A stretch of 64,000 nt of DNA from Anagrus nilaparvatae (taxonomy: Eukaryota > Arthropoda > Insecta > Hymenoptera > Mymaridae). The stretch spans positions 10,000,001 through 10,064,000 of the forward strand of contig JAKSXM010000238.1 in NCBI GenBank assembly GCA_022575985.1, written 5' to 3'. Shown here one piece after another: positions 25,811-38,834 of the stretch. A model generated the notes under the pieces. That model had not been told where the DNA came from, searched no databases, and saw nothing but the letters and a program-made list of their open reading frames with translations. The first letter of the stretch is position 1. Each line of letters starts with the position of its first letter. The translations under genes and the position numbers were made by a program.

Positions 25811-26000
25811 AAATAGTATTTTTAGCCCCCGTGTTCAGAAAAGTAAAGGATGGCCCAAATCAGTACATTATTAAAGTTTGCTTTGGGGCATTTTTCTATG
25901 GTCAAAGGTTGTATACTATTTTTGTTTGTCATCGACGCGCAGCAGCCTGGAAATAAAATTCTGGCCACTATCGATAAAATATTGTTTCATATACAGGAGA
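25811..26000. repeat. second, partial copy of the 7.6-kb MITE family
   Basis: The end AAATAGTATT...CCCGTGTTCAG...AAGTAAAGGATGGCCCAAAT matches the terminal repeat of the element at 7620-7944. The other end is not recognisable, so the copy is probably truncated. Confidence 0.5.
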
Positions 26001-27589
26001 GAGTAGCACCAAGATTTTAAGAAATATTTATTACCTTTTTGGAAGAGTAATAATGTTCAAAGTTAAAATCCGGCTTTTTTTTGAAAAAACATTTTGAGGG
26101 ACCCCAAGAATTCAAAATTCTATATAAATGGGTACAAATATTATTAACATTTTTGTAATTCTATTCTAAAAAACACTCTCTAAATTTTCGCAAGTAAGTG
26201 TTAACATAACCTAAAAATCCGAAAAATTCGTATCTAATAAATTTTCTTCTAAAAGATCAATAAATTATAATGCACGTACAAGTACACTTGAAAATACACA
26301 TCCTTTAAATTACAAATTATGTAAAACACATATAAAAAATAAGGGCACCACATAATAATAAGTGTCATGTAAAAAATAAGTATAGTACCAGAACTAAAAT
26401 TTCTAATGTTACAAAAAAGAGTAGGTTTATAAAGTACACTTGACATATACTTAACTTTTTTTTAAAATGCAAAATTCATTGTTCTTATTATCTCATTTTA
26501 CCCTTTTTCCCCAAAGCATGTGCAATTTATAAAAAAGGCGTTAAAGAATAAAAATAAAACTTGAGAATATTATCGCGTAGAAAAAAAAAAGTAATAAAAT
26601 AAAGTTTTTTGTATTTTTTTTGTTTGCAGCATCAGTTTGTAATTACCTCATCCGTCTTTCTATAAAAAGGAGTTAACTGTACCCTTAGATGTATAATGTT
26701 TAAAAGGGAAGAAATAAGAAAATGTATATTTTAGGTTAGGGTACTTAAAAACATTTATTCAGACTTTTCTTGAAGGTAATTACGATAAATAACAAACTTA
26801 AATCTAAAACGTCTCAAGTGTCCTTCACTGATATCGCCAACCGAAAAAACTGACGCTATTTCACGTTTATATAAGACACGCGCTATCCTCGTTTTAATTA
26901 TCAAGAATTTATAATCTAATAGGGTAGCACAGTAATACTATAAATTTAAATTTTAAGTAGACAAAAAAATTAAAGATAAAATTTTCTTATTTGATAAATC
27001 AAATCTTTTTTTTTATGAAATAGATAATTTATTGTCACAATAAATTATGGGAAATTAGAATTAATTAGAATATATCTAAACATGCAAAAACTCTAAATTA
27101 AGATAAAACACACTATATTTATGATTTAGTTAAGTATCATAATATATATTTAACTGTCTTAGACACAAATTTAAATTGTTAGAATGAAATTTTTTTAGAA
27201 AACGAAGTACTAGATAAAACTAGCTTTAATAAACAGAGGTTTCTTAGACCACGAGACAATGAAAATAGTAACTGCTAATTACTTCCTAGGGAGCTTAAGG
27301 TTTTTATAAAGGATTTTCTTCGAGCTTGTTAATACATTTATATGATAAATTTTTGACTACTGTTTTATGTACTGTGAAGTTCAAGTTGTTATTACATACA
27401 GTATACAAAAGAATAGTAAGAAATTTATGAAATGGTCAATTACACGTTTGGGATATAACATACATAAACGATTAACAAGCTCAAAAAGAATTTTTTGGAA
27501 AAACCATAAGCTCCCTAGAAATATATTAGCAACATCTAATTTCATTAAATTTTCTTTTGGATAGCGAATCCTCTGTTTTTGTCTTAAAA
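26001..27589. other. gene-free stretch with an inverted-repeat element
   Basis: At 27228-27580 two inverted pairs are nested: AAACAGAGG (about 27232) with CCTCTGTTT (about 27569), and CTAGGGAGCTTA (about 27287) with TAAGCTCCCTAG (about 27507). This suggests a 350-base fold-back element. The 65-codon frame inside shows no protein features. The rest holds nothing I can name. Confidence 0.45.
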
Positions 27590-28786
27590 ATATTTATTAA
27601 AAATAATTTGAATATCAAATTTAGTTTTATCTTCTACTTTTTAAAATTTTAAGATTAATTTTAAATAAATTTTAATTATATTTTTGAGTTTTTTGATTTT
27701 TGGCCTAACCTATATTTTTCAAAAAATCAATTTATTCGCGGCGAAACGTAGAAAATCAAAATTTTTTTAGTGAATCGATGCTAAATAATATTCTAAATAT
27801 TATATTCAAAGATTTTTAAAATCAGATTATTTATAAAAAAGTCTTGATTAATTAAGTACCTCAAAAATTAATGAAATTTCAAGCGTTAATATCTCCGTCA
27901 AAAATTATTTTTTTAATTTTAAGGGATACATAACATGATCAATGGCTAAAAATATTAAACATTCCAGAAGTTTCGATCTCCAAAAATTTTTACCCAAAAA
28001 ATGCTATTTCTATCCACCTGATTCAAACTTAAAAGTTGTATCACTTTAGGATTTTCAAAAATTATAGTGTCGTCTAAGACCCATAAATGACTACAAATTA
28101 CGAAGAAAAGTTCTACATAATAAAAAAATAATCTTTTTCAAAAAAAAAATCAAATATAGAAAGATACAGACAATAGTTGCTAAATAGAATTTTTAAAACA
28201 TAAATGATCAACTATAAATTGCAATCAAATCATTTGTAATATTCATTTTTGAAAATATAATGGTGCTAATGTTAGTCTTGAAAGTAAATTTTATTCTTTT
28301 GGAGAGGTTTCGGATTCATTTAATTAGGTTTAACGTCCTATGATAATGCAGAATTTATCAATAAAGCTTATCAATTGATATTCATTAAAATTTTGAATAA
28401 AAATCTAATAAACATTTACACACATTTAACAGTTTGCATTATTTTCGTAAATAACTACATCACGATTCACAGTTCTGTTCTACAAGTTTCTACAGCTATT
28501 TAATTAATTAATTTAAGTTTTACTACAGAAGATATCATTTTATTTGACGAATTTTTAATCTACAAAATTAATACATTGGTAAATATACAATTATTATTTT
28601 TTAAAAATAATTACATAACCTAAAAATTTATAGTTTTTGAAATAAAATAAACGAGATTCTTAATCATATTCAGTAGTGATTACTTGCTAATAATTAAGAT
28701 TTTATTACATTTTATCAATAAAATTTATTAATTTTAATTGTTGTCAAAGTATTATAAACTTTTTAATTTTTCAAAGATAAACATTG

Positions 28787-28840
28787 TTGACTGCGATGGT
28801 AGGCTAACGCGAGTTACGTATATCACGTGTGTTTACGCAT
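28787..28840 (+). promoter_or_regulatory. conserved upstream block of LRR gene A1
   Basis: The block GACTGCGATGGTAGGCTAAC, followed by GCGAGTTACG and a CACGTG E-box, is GC-richer than its surroundings. It recurs upstream of A2 (37334-37367, E-box lost) and A3 (40574-40615). It lies about 220-270 bases before the start codon. A promoter or first non-coding exon is likely; the exact transcription start cannot be read. Confidence 0.5.
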
Positions 28841-29055
28841 TTGAATTTCTATGCCTTTTCTAAGAATTTCAGTTTTAAAATAAAATATTGATATTGATAA
28901 AACTAAATAATTGATAAAAAGTTTGTTCTTAATTTAATTAATTAAAATTTCTAAATAAATTAATATTATTTAATTAACAATTTAAAAATTCTTTACAGGT
29001 GTAAAATTATTGCTGATTTTAAAGAAAAAGTACACAAAAAAAAAATTTATACAAA

Positions 29056-30271
29056 ATGGCTGCTCCTGGTAAATATTTTTTGCTATAATCTTCCATAAAA
29101 CTGTTACTACTTTATTTTCTTTATTTTATGCACAAAAGGCAGGTGCTTATACGAAGAAATGCTTAAAGTCAGTTTACGAAGACATATTACATGGTTAAAT
29201 TTCGTTAAAAATGAAACTGAACATTATTTCAATAATCTGATACAGTTGGATTTAAGTCGAATAACTATTTTTGAAGACAAGTTAAAGTTGATTATTGAAA
29301 GAAATACAAAAATAAATCACATTACCTTAGGGTTTTTAGAGCTAATTCGTGGTTCGAGTTTGCTGAGAGTAAATCCAATTTTAACTGAAGTTTTAATTGT
29401 ACAAAATTTTACTGTTGACACAGGAGAAACAATGACGAAATTTTTATCTAGTTTAACAAATTTAAGGCTATTAGAAATTAGCTTTTTAAATATTGAGATG
29501 AATAATAATAAAATAGGCGTAATAAATCGTTTTAATTTAAATCAGTTTAAATTCTTAGAATTTCATCAACTTTTAAATAAACCAGCATTTAATATTATTA
29601 TTCTAAAGGGGCTGTTTATAAACAAATTGCCATTATCCGGAATTCGTTTAATTACTTTACCAGATGAGTTAATTTATTCAACAATTCCCTGGAATAATAT
29701 TTCTAGTATTTTTTTAGAATATCTGACGGAAGAGCTTTTAAATGCTTTAGATAAGTTTGTAAATTTAAGATATTTACGTGGTCGCGTGGGAAATTGTACT
29801 GATGACGAGATTCAAAATATATTAAAATGCTCAAATTTAAAATGTTTAATATTATATATGGACACTTTTAATATAACGGAAGATGGAGTAAAATTATTTA
29901 AAAAATTTTGTAACTTATATTATTTACGTATGGCTGTATTTTCTAAAGATGGTTCATTTCATGATAACAGCTTCTCAGCGTTTAACAAATGTGAAAAACT
30001 AAAGACTTTAATCTTGTCTGGATTTCAATTTAAAAAAATATTAAAATATGATCCATTTTTAAATTTAGAAAAGTTTGAAATTCATTTTTCAAATATAAAC
30101 AATTCCAGTTTAAAAAAGATTGTGTCAAAATCTCAAAAACTGTTTTATTGCAAAATTAGACAATGTAAACAAATAACAAAAAGTTGCATTAGCATTCTCA
30201 ATCACAAATATCCTAGATTGATTGTAGATTCTGATGTTGAAAGAAATGATGGTTTTTGCATTATTTTATAA
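29056..30271 (+). CDS. LRR protein A1 with C-terminal CaaX box
   Basis: Gene model: microexon 29056-29068 (ATG plus 10 nt), intron 29069-29138 (GT...AG), exon 2 29139-30271; 381 residues starting MAAPGRCLYEE. The splice is chosen because RCL in that frame aligns with the same residues in A3. The body is a chain of degenerate leucine-rich repeats (LTNLRLLEIS, FVNLRYLRG, CSNLKCLIL). It ends in CIIL, a CaaX box whose final leucine predicts geranylgeranylation, so a membrane-attached cytosolic protein is inferred. I see no F-box, signal peptide or membrane span. B1 lies convergently downstream. The 3' flank has a conserved block with AATAAA at 30380-30385. Target unknown; substrate-binding or effector roles are possible. 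Confidence 0.85.
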
Positions 30272-30379
30272 TTTTTTCTAGAAGTTATTGAATTAAGTCT
30301 TTTTGATTGGACAAAAATTAATTATAATTTATCTCTGTAAATGAATGGATTATTGTTTCCTGTATTAATGGATATGTAA

Positions 30380-30385
30380 AATAAA
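30380..30385 (+). terminator. polyadenylation signal of A1
   Basis: AATAAA lies 109 bases after the stop codon, inside a block (TTGTTTCCTGTATTAATGGA, then TATGTAAAATAAATGAAAT) that is conserved after A2 (AATAAA 38941-38946) and A3 (AATAAA 42308-42313). Confidence 0.6.
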
Positions 30386-30390
30386 TGAAA

Positions 30391-32294
30391 TTTTTATTAA
30401 AAATTATATACTCTTACCTTATTAAATCAAAATAATAATTCATTTGGCTTAAATTTGAATATAAACATAAAATAAATAATTTATTTCAAGCTTTGAATAG
30501 AATATTTGTCAGTTTACATCTTGGATTTTTACGTTTTTAACTTTCGGATGGAACCAAAGCTTAACTACAAAACCAATTAATAAATTTTTTATTATAAGCT
30601 AAAATTGGTAATAAGGTTAAAAATAAGTCCAAACATTATTTTGAAAGGTTACAAGCAATAATTTATTTGATAATTTTAATAAAGTATACATTTTTCAAAT
30701 ACTACATTCTAACAAGCGTTATGAACTTATTGTAAAACTCAAAAAAATGTCGATTTCGCTTCGCATCTTAAATTCAAATTAATAAAAACCCTAGTAAAAA
30801 TAAATGACAAAAGCAACAGGTTTTCTGGGATGCTTCGAAATTATATGAAAGTTTCATTTTAAAAATTTTTATTAAAAAAGGGGATCTAAAGAATTTTCCG
30901 AAAAATTTGTAAATTAAATAAAAGAACTGTTATTTAAGGACATTTAGAAATGAAATCTTTTTGAAAAACTCCCAGCTCCCAGAAAATCTATTACTTTCGT
31001 AATTTTACGATTTTTTCGACTTAAAAAAAATTCATAACTTATGAACCATCGAAATTAAAACACGCTACAAAAAAATCAAGACACAACAATTTTTAATTTT
31101 ATATTTTGTGAGGCATTAAATTTTAAAAATTTTAATATTTTTTCTAACATTTAATTTAAAAGCAAACTTTTTGACAATGATCCAAGTGTAATAAGTTTCA
31201 GCAAAGTCACGAAGTTAGATTTCACGTTGGGCCAATTTAAGTATATAGTAATTTCTCTTATTATACTATTCATTTTCTAAAATCAATTTAATATTTTCAT
31301 ATTCCCAAAAAAATTTCACATTGTAAATGTTAAAATTATATGAAATTTGATTCCAGTTTAAGAATTAACCAAATACTAGAGAAAAAACTTGTATCACCTT
31401 AGGATTTTTCAAAATTATAGTCCCATCTAAGACTCAAATATGACTACAAATTACGAAGAAAAATGTTACAGAAAAGGAAACTGATATTTTTCTTAAAAAA
31501 TCAAAATTGGAAGAATTAGATAATTGTTTTTTAAAAAATAGAATTTTAAATACATAAAATATGATTATATTATATTATATTACCCGTTATATTATATTAT
31601 ATTATACGATCAACGAAAAACTGTAAACAAATTCTTCCCTACCTTCATTTAGAAAATATAAAGGTGATTTAGAGTTTTCAGATACATTTAATTTGGTTTA
31701 ACGTCCTATGATAATGCAGATTTTATTAACAAAGTTTATCACTTGATAATTATTCAATTTTGAATAAAAACCTACCAAATTTATACGAATATTTACATAC
31801 ATTCCGATTTTAGTGCTAAAATGTTGATTTAACAGTTCGCAATTATTTTCGTGCAGGACATCACAATTCACAATTCAGTTCTACAAGATCTATATAATTT
31901 CAAAAAAATATACATTTTTCAAATACTTTCTAACAAGCTTATGTATTGTAAAACTCAAAAAAATTTTAATTTTGTTTCCTGTCTATGATTTAGATTATTT
32001 GCAAAAAAACCGTAGTAACAGTAAATAATAAAAGCAACAGAATTTCTGAGATTCTTCATTCTAAAAAACTTTTTAAATGACATAAAAAATTAAATTATTT
32101 ATGCAACTCTTGGGTTGCATAAAGTGTGCCAACAAATGTCGTGTTTAAATCAAAGTATTGAAATTCTGGTGTTAAAAAAAATATTTTCAATTTATTTCTG
32201 TTTCAAAAATATCGCTACCAAGTTTTTTTAACATCATTAGTTAGTATTAATTTAATTAAATTTTTCACAGGAAAATTTATATTTAAAAAAAAGG
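30391..32294. other. convergent intergenic spacer A1-B1 with a deletion junction
   Basis: Up to about 31885 this matches the spacer after A2 (38840-40310), which there leads into gene A3. From about 31893 it instead matches the region after A3 (42976 onward). The join marks loss of an A3-like gene from this unit. An ATATT-type pentamer tract lies at 31563-31607. Confidence 0.7.
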
Positions 32295-32300
32295 TTTATT
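32295..32300 (-). terminator. polyadenylation signal of B1
   Basis: AATAAA on the minus strand, 26 bases beyond the stop codon of B1. The same position after B2 (near 43356) has the same sequence. Confidence 0.5.
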
Positions 32301-32325
32301 TAAGTCTAATTATGATTTACCAGCC

Positions 32326-33603
32326 TTATCGAAAAAAGTTTTTAATATATTCATATTTAAAGGGGCAACACTTTAAACTAGATGCTTCGTCTAGATCATC
32401 ATGTTCTTCATCAAAGTATCCATGAATGTCAATATGTTCTAAGTTTTTGCAATTTTTTAAAGCTAATAATAAAGGACCCCGAGATTTAGCCTCCCCACTT
32501 AATTCGACAGATTTAAGTTGTTTTAAATAAGCGAAATAGCTTAATCCTTCTGCTGTTAACTCAAAACTAGTACACTGAATTTTTAAATCTCCTAATTTTT
32601 CACATTTTGTTATTTGTTTAATACAATTGTCGGTTAAACTGCCTTTTATAGTACAATTTAATTTTTTCAAATTTCGAAAACGAGGTAAACAAAATGCTAG
32701 ATTTTCTTCGAACCTTATATGATCAATTATTTGTAAACTGCAAGGTAAAGAATTCAATATTGATTCATCCATTAAATTAGTTTTAAAAGAAAATTTACAT
32801 AATTTACTTTGCTTCGAGAGCAATTCTATTAGTTTAACTGAATTCCAGTTATATTGCTCCAAATGGAAATCATTGATATTTTCGCACTTTAATAAAATGA
32901 AAGTATCTATTATCAGATTAATGTCATCTGATCGTTCAATATATAATTTTTTTAAATTTTTTAAATTGTCAAAACTTATGTTTTCAAATTTGCAATTTCG
33001 CATATGCAATTCATTTATATTTACTAAATTAATTAATTTGCAACTTTCAAACTTCAAACGATTCAAAGTTAAAGAAGTTATACTTGGTACCTTCAAAAGT
33101 ACAGAACTCATAACTTTATTGACGCAGTATTTTGGATTTTTTGATACAAGATTAAATAATTGCAAAGCTTGTAAATTACTGCAATATTTAGATATTAAGT
33201 TTTCTAGCCGATAATAGTTAATAAATGCATTAAATATTTCTATCTTAAGTTTTTTTAAATATATTCCACAGTTTTCTAAAACAAATGGCAGTAAATCCAA
33301 AACACTCCCATTGAAGGCCATTTTTTCTTTCGATGTAGTGCGTATACTTACATTCAAGTATATGCGAAGTGTTTCTACGTTATTCAAATAAACTTTAGAA
33401 ATGTTTCTCCATTTTTGGCACACAAATTGAATATTAAATTTATCCTTGATTGGTAAAAGGCTAAAAATGTGGATTAATGAATATTCGTCCAAGTCATTGA
33501 TTTCCACCTTGTCTAGATTTAATAGAATTATTTTGGGTCAGTAAGTGTTTTAATTGTGATGAAAGATAAATTGGTTTAATTCAATCTTACCTTGAGAACG
33601 CAT
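32326..33603 (-). CDS. F-box/LRR protein B1
   Basis: Gene model: microexon 33591-33603 (ATG CGT TCT CAA G), 78-nt intron 33513-33590 (GTAAGA...ATCTAG), exon 2 down to 32326; 399 residues starting MRSQDKVEINDLDEYSL. Residues about 9-50 form an F-box (LDEYSLIHIFSLLP, then VCQKWRNIS). After it comes a chain of degenerate leucine-rich repeats (NLKKLYIERS, FRNLKKLNC, CEKLGDLKI), ending KCCPFKYEYIKNFFR. F-box proteins bind Skp1 and bring substrates to SCF ubiquitin ligases; here the LRRs would select the substrate. The frame is intact and the splice sites are canonical. It converges with A1. No CaaX box. A plus-strand open frame over its middle is a composition shadow. Confidence 0.88.
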
Positions 33604-34990
33604 TTTGAAATTACTGCGCTTTTTTGTGAATCTGGGAAAACAGCCCATAATTTTATTTTATTAAAAATATTTAGATTTTAAAATGGTTTTTATGTAATTT
33701 TTTATTGTTTGATTTAAAAATCAAAAAAACCTAGGGCTTGGAAGTAGTGTCCATTAACGCATGAATAATTAAGCATGAATATTCGCTGTACGATTTGCGT
33801 TCTAAATAATTTAAATATAAAATAAATTAAAGACAATAAAAATCTAATTTAAATATGTTAATATTATAATCAATGCTGATTTTCAAAATCACCAATTTTT
33901 TTCTTTTTCTAGCTATCAGATAACATTGTAAGAAAAATAATAATTTTATATTTTTTTACCTCAAGAACTGATTTTAAACTTTTGGTCACACTTTTCTTTG
34001 TTTGGGAAAATTAAGAGCCCAGAAAATTAGGTCTGAAATTATATACTATTAAAATTTTCATGATCTTGAATTAACACTTTTATCTCTACACCCTACATTG
34101 ATGAACCTACTTGCAAGAAAAGGTTTTTCAAATCTAAAAAAGATTAAAATTTCCAAATAAATTAGGGTTATATCTCATGCTGATATATAAAAAAAAAAAT
34201 AATTATTTAAATTTAACAAAAAGATTAAATACCCTCCAAAAAGATAAATTTCTCCAATCAATTTTTCGAAAATAAAATTTTTTTTATCATTTAGGTATTT
34301 ATTTCAGATTAATCTATCAAGTTCAAAGCATATGTACCGCGATTTTAGGTCTCCGATTAAATACGTTTTATTTATTTTTTTTTTCTTTTTAGTTAATTTT
34401 TTATCAATGAACTACAACTGTGTAATATAAGTCATCAGCACATTAGCGCTAAAATCGTAACTTAATTATTAATTATTTTGAGACAATTATTACAGACTAA
34501 AATGCAATTTTTTAATTTAAATGAATTTAAAAATAACTTTATAATTAATTGTTTATAAAAATTGTTGACTTTTAATTTAAAATATGCTTATAATGATCAA
34601 CCAATCAATTTTATTTATTTACCTGACTGCATTTCCTGTGGAGACGATTTCAGTAATTATTTTTATTATAAAAAAATAAAAAATGTAAGATTTTTTTTAT
34701 GAATTTAACCAATAAATTAATTAATATTCAACTAACAGTAGTCACGTAACAGTGTATTAGGTTGGCTCGTCAGTAGACTCCTAATACACCTTATGTAGAC
34801 ATTTAATTATTTAAAAAAACAAAATATATTAAAAATATAAAATTATTTTTTTTGAAATTTGTGTAGGTACGTGCCTTGCACATGTTTCCAAAACGACTAA
34901 AAATGCTTGCTTGTGTACACCATTAGAAAGGAGAAGTTTTGTTTTCTCTTTCTGATTTAAATACAGCTGGCGTTTTTATTCTATTAATTT
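33604..34990. other. upstream flank of B1, duplicated
   Basis: No gene. 33604-33760 matches the upstream flank of B2. 34130-34430 matches 45080-45490, and also 49460-49550 plus 54340-54660 across the DIRS insertion. A perfect 10-bp-arm hairpin GTGTATTAGG/CCTAATACAC lies at 34752-34789. Confidence 0.6.
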
Positions 34991-35450
34991 TATAAAATTA
35001 CATTCTCCATATGCAGTATTATTATCATTATTATTGATTTACGCTAGCACCAACCCTAATTTTTTATACAAAAATCAATGTAAAAAGTTATATTTTTATT
35101 ATTTTTTTGTTTTCTAATTTCTTGAAATATTTTTTACGAATAATGCATCAAAACATAAAAAATACACATTTTTACTGCAATCTTAAATAAAAGTAAAAAT
35201 AAAAATTGAAGAATGTTTTTCTGATTAAAAATAATAGTTTTTTTTTAGACAAATTTATAACTTTTTATATATGGGAAAAGCTTCCTCCTCAAGTATAATA
35301 GCATCCTTTATGTGTTTTGTATTATTTGTCTCAAAACTTTTTTTCTTATGCAAATATGTACGATATTGCTTATGCATAAAAGTAATAATCGATTTATTTA
35401 CAAAATTTTTTGTATATTAGCTTTTACGTTTATTTGAAAATACTCAATTT
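34990..35450. repeat. duplicated non-coding segment, copy 1
   Basis: It runs from TATGCAGTATTATTATCATT to TTGTATATTAGCTTTTACGT and matches 57455-58075, which carries an extra insertion of roughly 130 bases. It marks the outer end of the duplicated blocks. No coding content. Confidence 0.75.
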
Positions 35451-37333
35451 AAAAATATTAAAAATTTTTTCTTTTTTGTTATACACGGTGTATTTATGTC
35501 TTTAAGATATAATTAAGCCAGCTACACAAAAAACTGTCTGTATAGCAGACATAATTATCATAAAAGAAGATTAAGTCTAGTGTACAAAAAATCTTTTTTT
35601 TATGTAAAAAACCTAATTTTTTCCATGGATTTAATTATAAACTTATTATTGTAAAAAAAGTATTTACAAATAATTTAACTAAATTCTGTATTAAAATGTA
35701 CATCAGAGTTTTAAAAACTTTTATAATAGAAGTATAAAAAAATTATAATAATATCAATTTAATTTACCTGAACTATTTTATTTCAATAAATTTTCAATTA
35801 AATTATTTAAATATTTTGATCGTGATTTAATTTCACATTTTTAAAATAATTTTTTATACCTAATTTTGAAAAACTTAATTTTAAAAAACTGCGAAATTCA
35901 ACTAATTAGTTGAATATTTAAACAACTCTACCTTGTATTTATTAAAAATAATTTGAATATTAAAATTAGTTTTATCTTGTACTTTTTGAAATTTTAAGAT
36001 TAACTTTAATAAATTGAATAGATTTTTAGCATATCGTATTTTTCATAGGACCCCTCGATATATGTTTATCACAAAGATTATTTTCTTTTTTTTTTATGTT
36101 AAATGATAGCTGCAGAAAGGGTAACATTTGTGATTTTTTTACAGACTGTGATAAAATGATAAAATCATTTATCATTTTCTCAATATATTACTAATAAATT
36201 ATCAACAAACAGGGCCTTTTTAAATTTTAAACTTGATACATCCATAAGATGTACAACTGAATGAAAATTAATATTTAGGTCAATCAACTAGTTTTCTTAA
36301 TTATCCAGTGGTGCAAATTTTAAGATTTTATAGAAAATTTTATGATCTCCTAGATTTACTCGAAGTAGATAAAAATTAGGGTAGAAAATTTAGGTCTAAA
36401 TTCCCATAAAAATGTTTTAATTATTTAGGTAAAAACTGTTATCTTAAAACCCTAAAAGCTAAAAAATTAACAGGGTATCTTATTTTTTAACAATGACCCA
36501 AGTCTAATAAATTTCCTTAAAACCACACACTTAACAGCTTCTCATAAAACATGTAAACAAGTTTCATATTAAAATTTGTATCGCTTTAGGACAGTATGGT
36601 TTTAGGATTTTCAAAAATTATAGTGTCCTCTAAGACTCATAAATTAAGAAACATTACGAAGAAAAGTTCTACATAATAGAAAATTAATCGTTTCCAAAAA
36701 AAATTTTAATATAGATATATGCAGCAATAGTTGCTAAATAGAATTTTTAAAACATAAATGATAAACTATAAAATGCAATCAAATCATTTGTAATATTCAT
36801 TTTTGAAAATATAAAGGTGCTGGTGTTAGTCTTGAAAGTAAATTTTAGTCTTTTGGAGAGGTTTCGGATTCATTTAATTTTGTTTAACGTCCTATGATAA
36901 TGCAGAATTCATCAATAAAGCTTATCAATTGATATTTATTAAAATTTTGAATAAAAATCTAAATGATGATTTAACAGTTTGGATTATTTTCGTAAATAAC
37001 TACATCACGATTCACAGTTCTGTTCTTCAAGTTTCTACAGCTATTTAATTAATTAATTTAAGTTTTACTACAGAAGATATCAATTTATTTGACGAATTTT
37101 TAATCTGCAAACTTAATATATTGGTAAATATAAAATTATTATTTTTTAAAAATAATTACATAACCTAAAAATTTATAGTTTTTGAAATAAAATAAACGAG
37201 ATTCTTGATGATATTCAGTAGTGATTACTTGCTAATAATTAAGATTTTATTACATTTTATCAATAAAATTTATTAATTTTAATTGTTGTCAAAGTATTCT
37301 AACCTTTTTAATTTTTCAAAGATAAACATTGTT

Positions 37334-37367
37334 GACTGCGATGGTAGGCTAACGCGAGTTACGTATA
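37334..37367 (+). promoter_or_regulatory. conserved upstream block of LRR gene A2
   Basis: Same GACTGCGATGGTAGGCTAAC block as before A1, but the sequence after TTACGTATAT is deleted, so the CACGTG E-box is missing. If the E-box matters, A2 may be regulated differently. Confidence 0.45.
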
Positions 37368-37582
37368 TGCAATACTCTATGCTTTTTCTAAGAATTTCAG
37401 TTTTAAAATAAAATATTCATATTGATAAAACTAGATAATTGATAAAAAATTTTTTGATAATTTAATTATTTAAATTTTCTAAATAAATTAATATTATTTA
37501 ATTAACAATTTAAAAATTCTTTACAGGTGTAAAATTATTGCTGATTTTAAAGAAAAAGTACACAAAAAAAAATTTATACAAA

Positions 37583-38834
37583 ATGGCTGCTCCTGGTAAA
37601 TATTTTTTGCTATAATCTTCCATAAAACTGTTACTACTTTATTTTCTTTATTTTATGCACAAAAGGCAGGTGCTTATACGAAGAAATGCTTCAAGTCAGT
37701 TTAAGTAAACATATTACATGGTTCAATTTCGTTAAATGTAAAACCGAAATTATCTTTAACGATCTTACGGAGTTGAATTTAAGTCGAATAATTATTTTTG
37801 AAGACAGATTAAAGTTGATTATTGAAAGAAATACAAAAATAAATCACATTGCCTTAGGGTTTTTAAACTTAAAAAATGGCTCTAGTTTGCTAAAACTAAA
37901 TCCAAATTTAATTGAAGTTTTTGTTTTAAAACATTTTATTGTTGATTCAGGAGAAACAATGACGACATTTTTATCTCGTTTAAAAAATTTAAGGCTGTTG
38001 GAAATTAGTATTTTAAATATTCATAAACATGAAATAGTGGATACATTAAACAAGAATGTAAAAAATGTATATAAAAAAGAAGTTGTATTAAATGATGATA
38101 GTATAAATGAGTTAAAATTCTTCAGATTTGCAAATCATTACGCATTTAATATTATTATTCAAAAGGAACTGCTTATAAACAAAAAACCATTCACTAGGAT
38201 TCGTTTATATTCATTACCAAATGAGTTAATTGATTCAATAATTGGCTGGAGTAATATTTCTAGTATTCACTTACAATATCTGACGGAAAAGCTTTTTAAT
38301 GCTCTAGATAAGTTTGTAAATTTAACGCTTTTACGTGGTAGCATGAGAAATTTTACCGATGACGAGATTCATAATATATCAAAATGCTCAAAATTAAAAG
38401 ATTTAATATTAAAAATGGAAACTTTTGATATAACGGATCATGGAGTATATTTTTTTGGTAAATTAGATTGGTTAGAGTGTTTACGTATGGAAGTAGCTCT
38501 TAAAGAAGGTTCATGTCATGATAAAAGCTTATTAGCGTTTAGTCAATGTAATCAACTAAACAAAATAATCCTGGTTGGATTTCAATTTAATGAAATAGAA
38601 AAATATGATCCATTTTCAAATTTAGAAATGTTTGAAATTCATTTTTCAAATATAAATAATTCCAGTTTAGAAGAGATTATATCAAAATCTCCAATTCTGA
38701 AATATTGCAAAGTTAAAGAATGTAAACAAGTAACAAAAAAATGTGTTGAGCTTCTCAATGACAAAAGAAAATATCCTGGCTTATTTGCAGAATTTGAAGT
38801 AGAAAAAAATGGTTGTTTTTGCATTATTTTATAA
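37583..38834 (+). CDS. LRR protein A2 with C-terminal CaaX box
   Basis: Gene model: microexon 37583-37595, intron 37596-37665, exon 2 37666-38834; 393 residues starting MAAPGRCLYEEMLQ. It is a close paralogue of A1 with the same first exon and splice sites. It has a chain of degenerate leucine-rich repeats (LKNLRLLEIS, FVNLTLLRG, CSKLKDLIL) and a short Lys/Asn-rich insertion near residues 130-150 that A1 lacks. It ends CIIL, again a CaaX box predicting geranylgeranylation. No F-box, signal peptide or membrane span is visible. A3 follows in the same direction about 2 kb downstream. AATAAA lies at 38941-38946. The frame is intact; function inferred only from domains. Confidence 0.86.

Larger units (their letters stand above)
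27590..35450. repeat. segmental duplication, unit 1
   Basis: This unit carries LRR gene A1 and F-box gene B1. Its flanks match unit 2: 27590-27660 resembles 35935-36010, the A1 upstream region resembles the A2 upstream region, 30271-31880 resembles 38834-40310, and B1 with its surroundings resembles B2 with its surroundings. Relative to unit 2 it lacks the middle LRR gene, with the break near 31890. Confidence 0.85.

Noticed and set aside
32873..33214. 113-codon plus-strand open frame antisense to B1, with a near-identical one at 43940-44284 antisense to B2
   Set aside because: Its conservation follows from B1/B2 identity on the coding strand; it has no start context, domain or independent support.
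34752..34789. Perfect 10-bp hairpin GTGTATTAGG/CCTAATACAC as a possible structured RNA or tRNA remnant
   Set aside because: No other arms or conserved tRNA boxes around it; a single hairpin is not enough.
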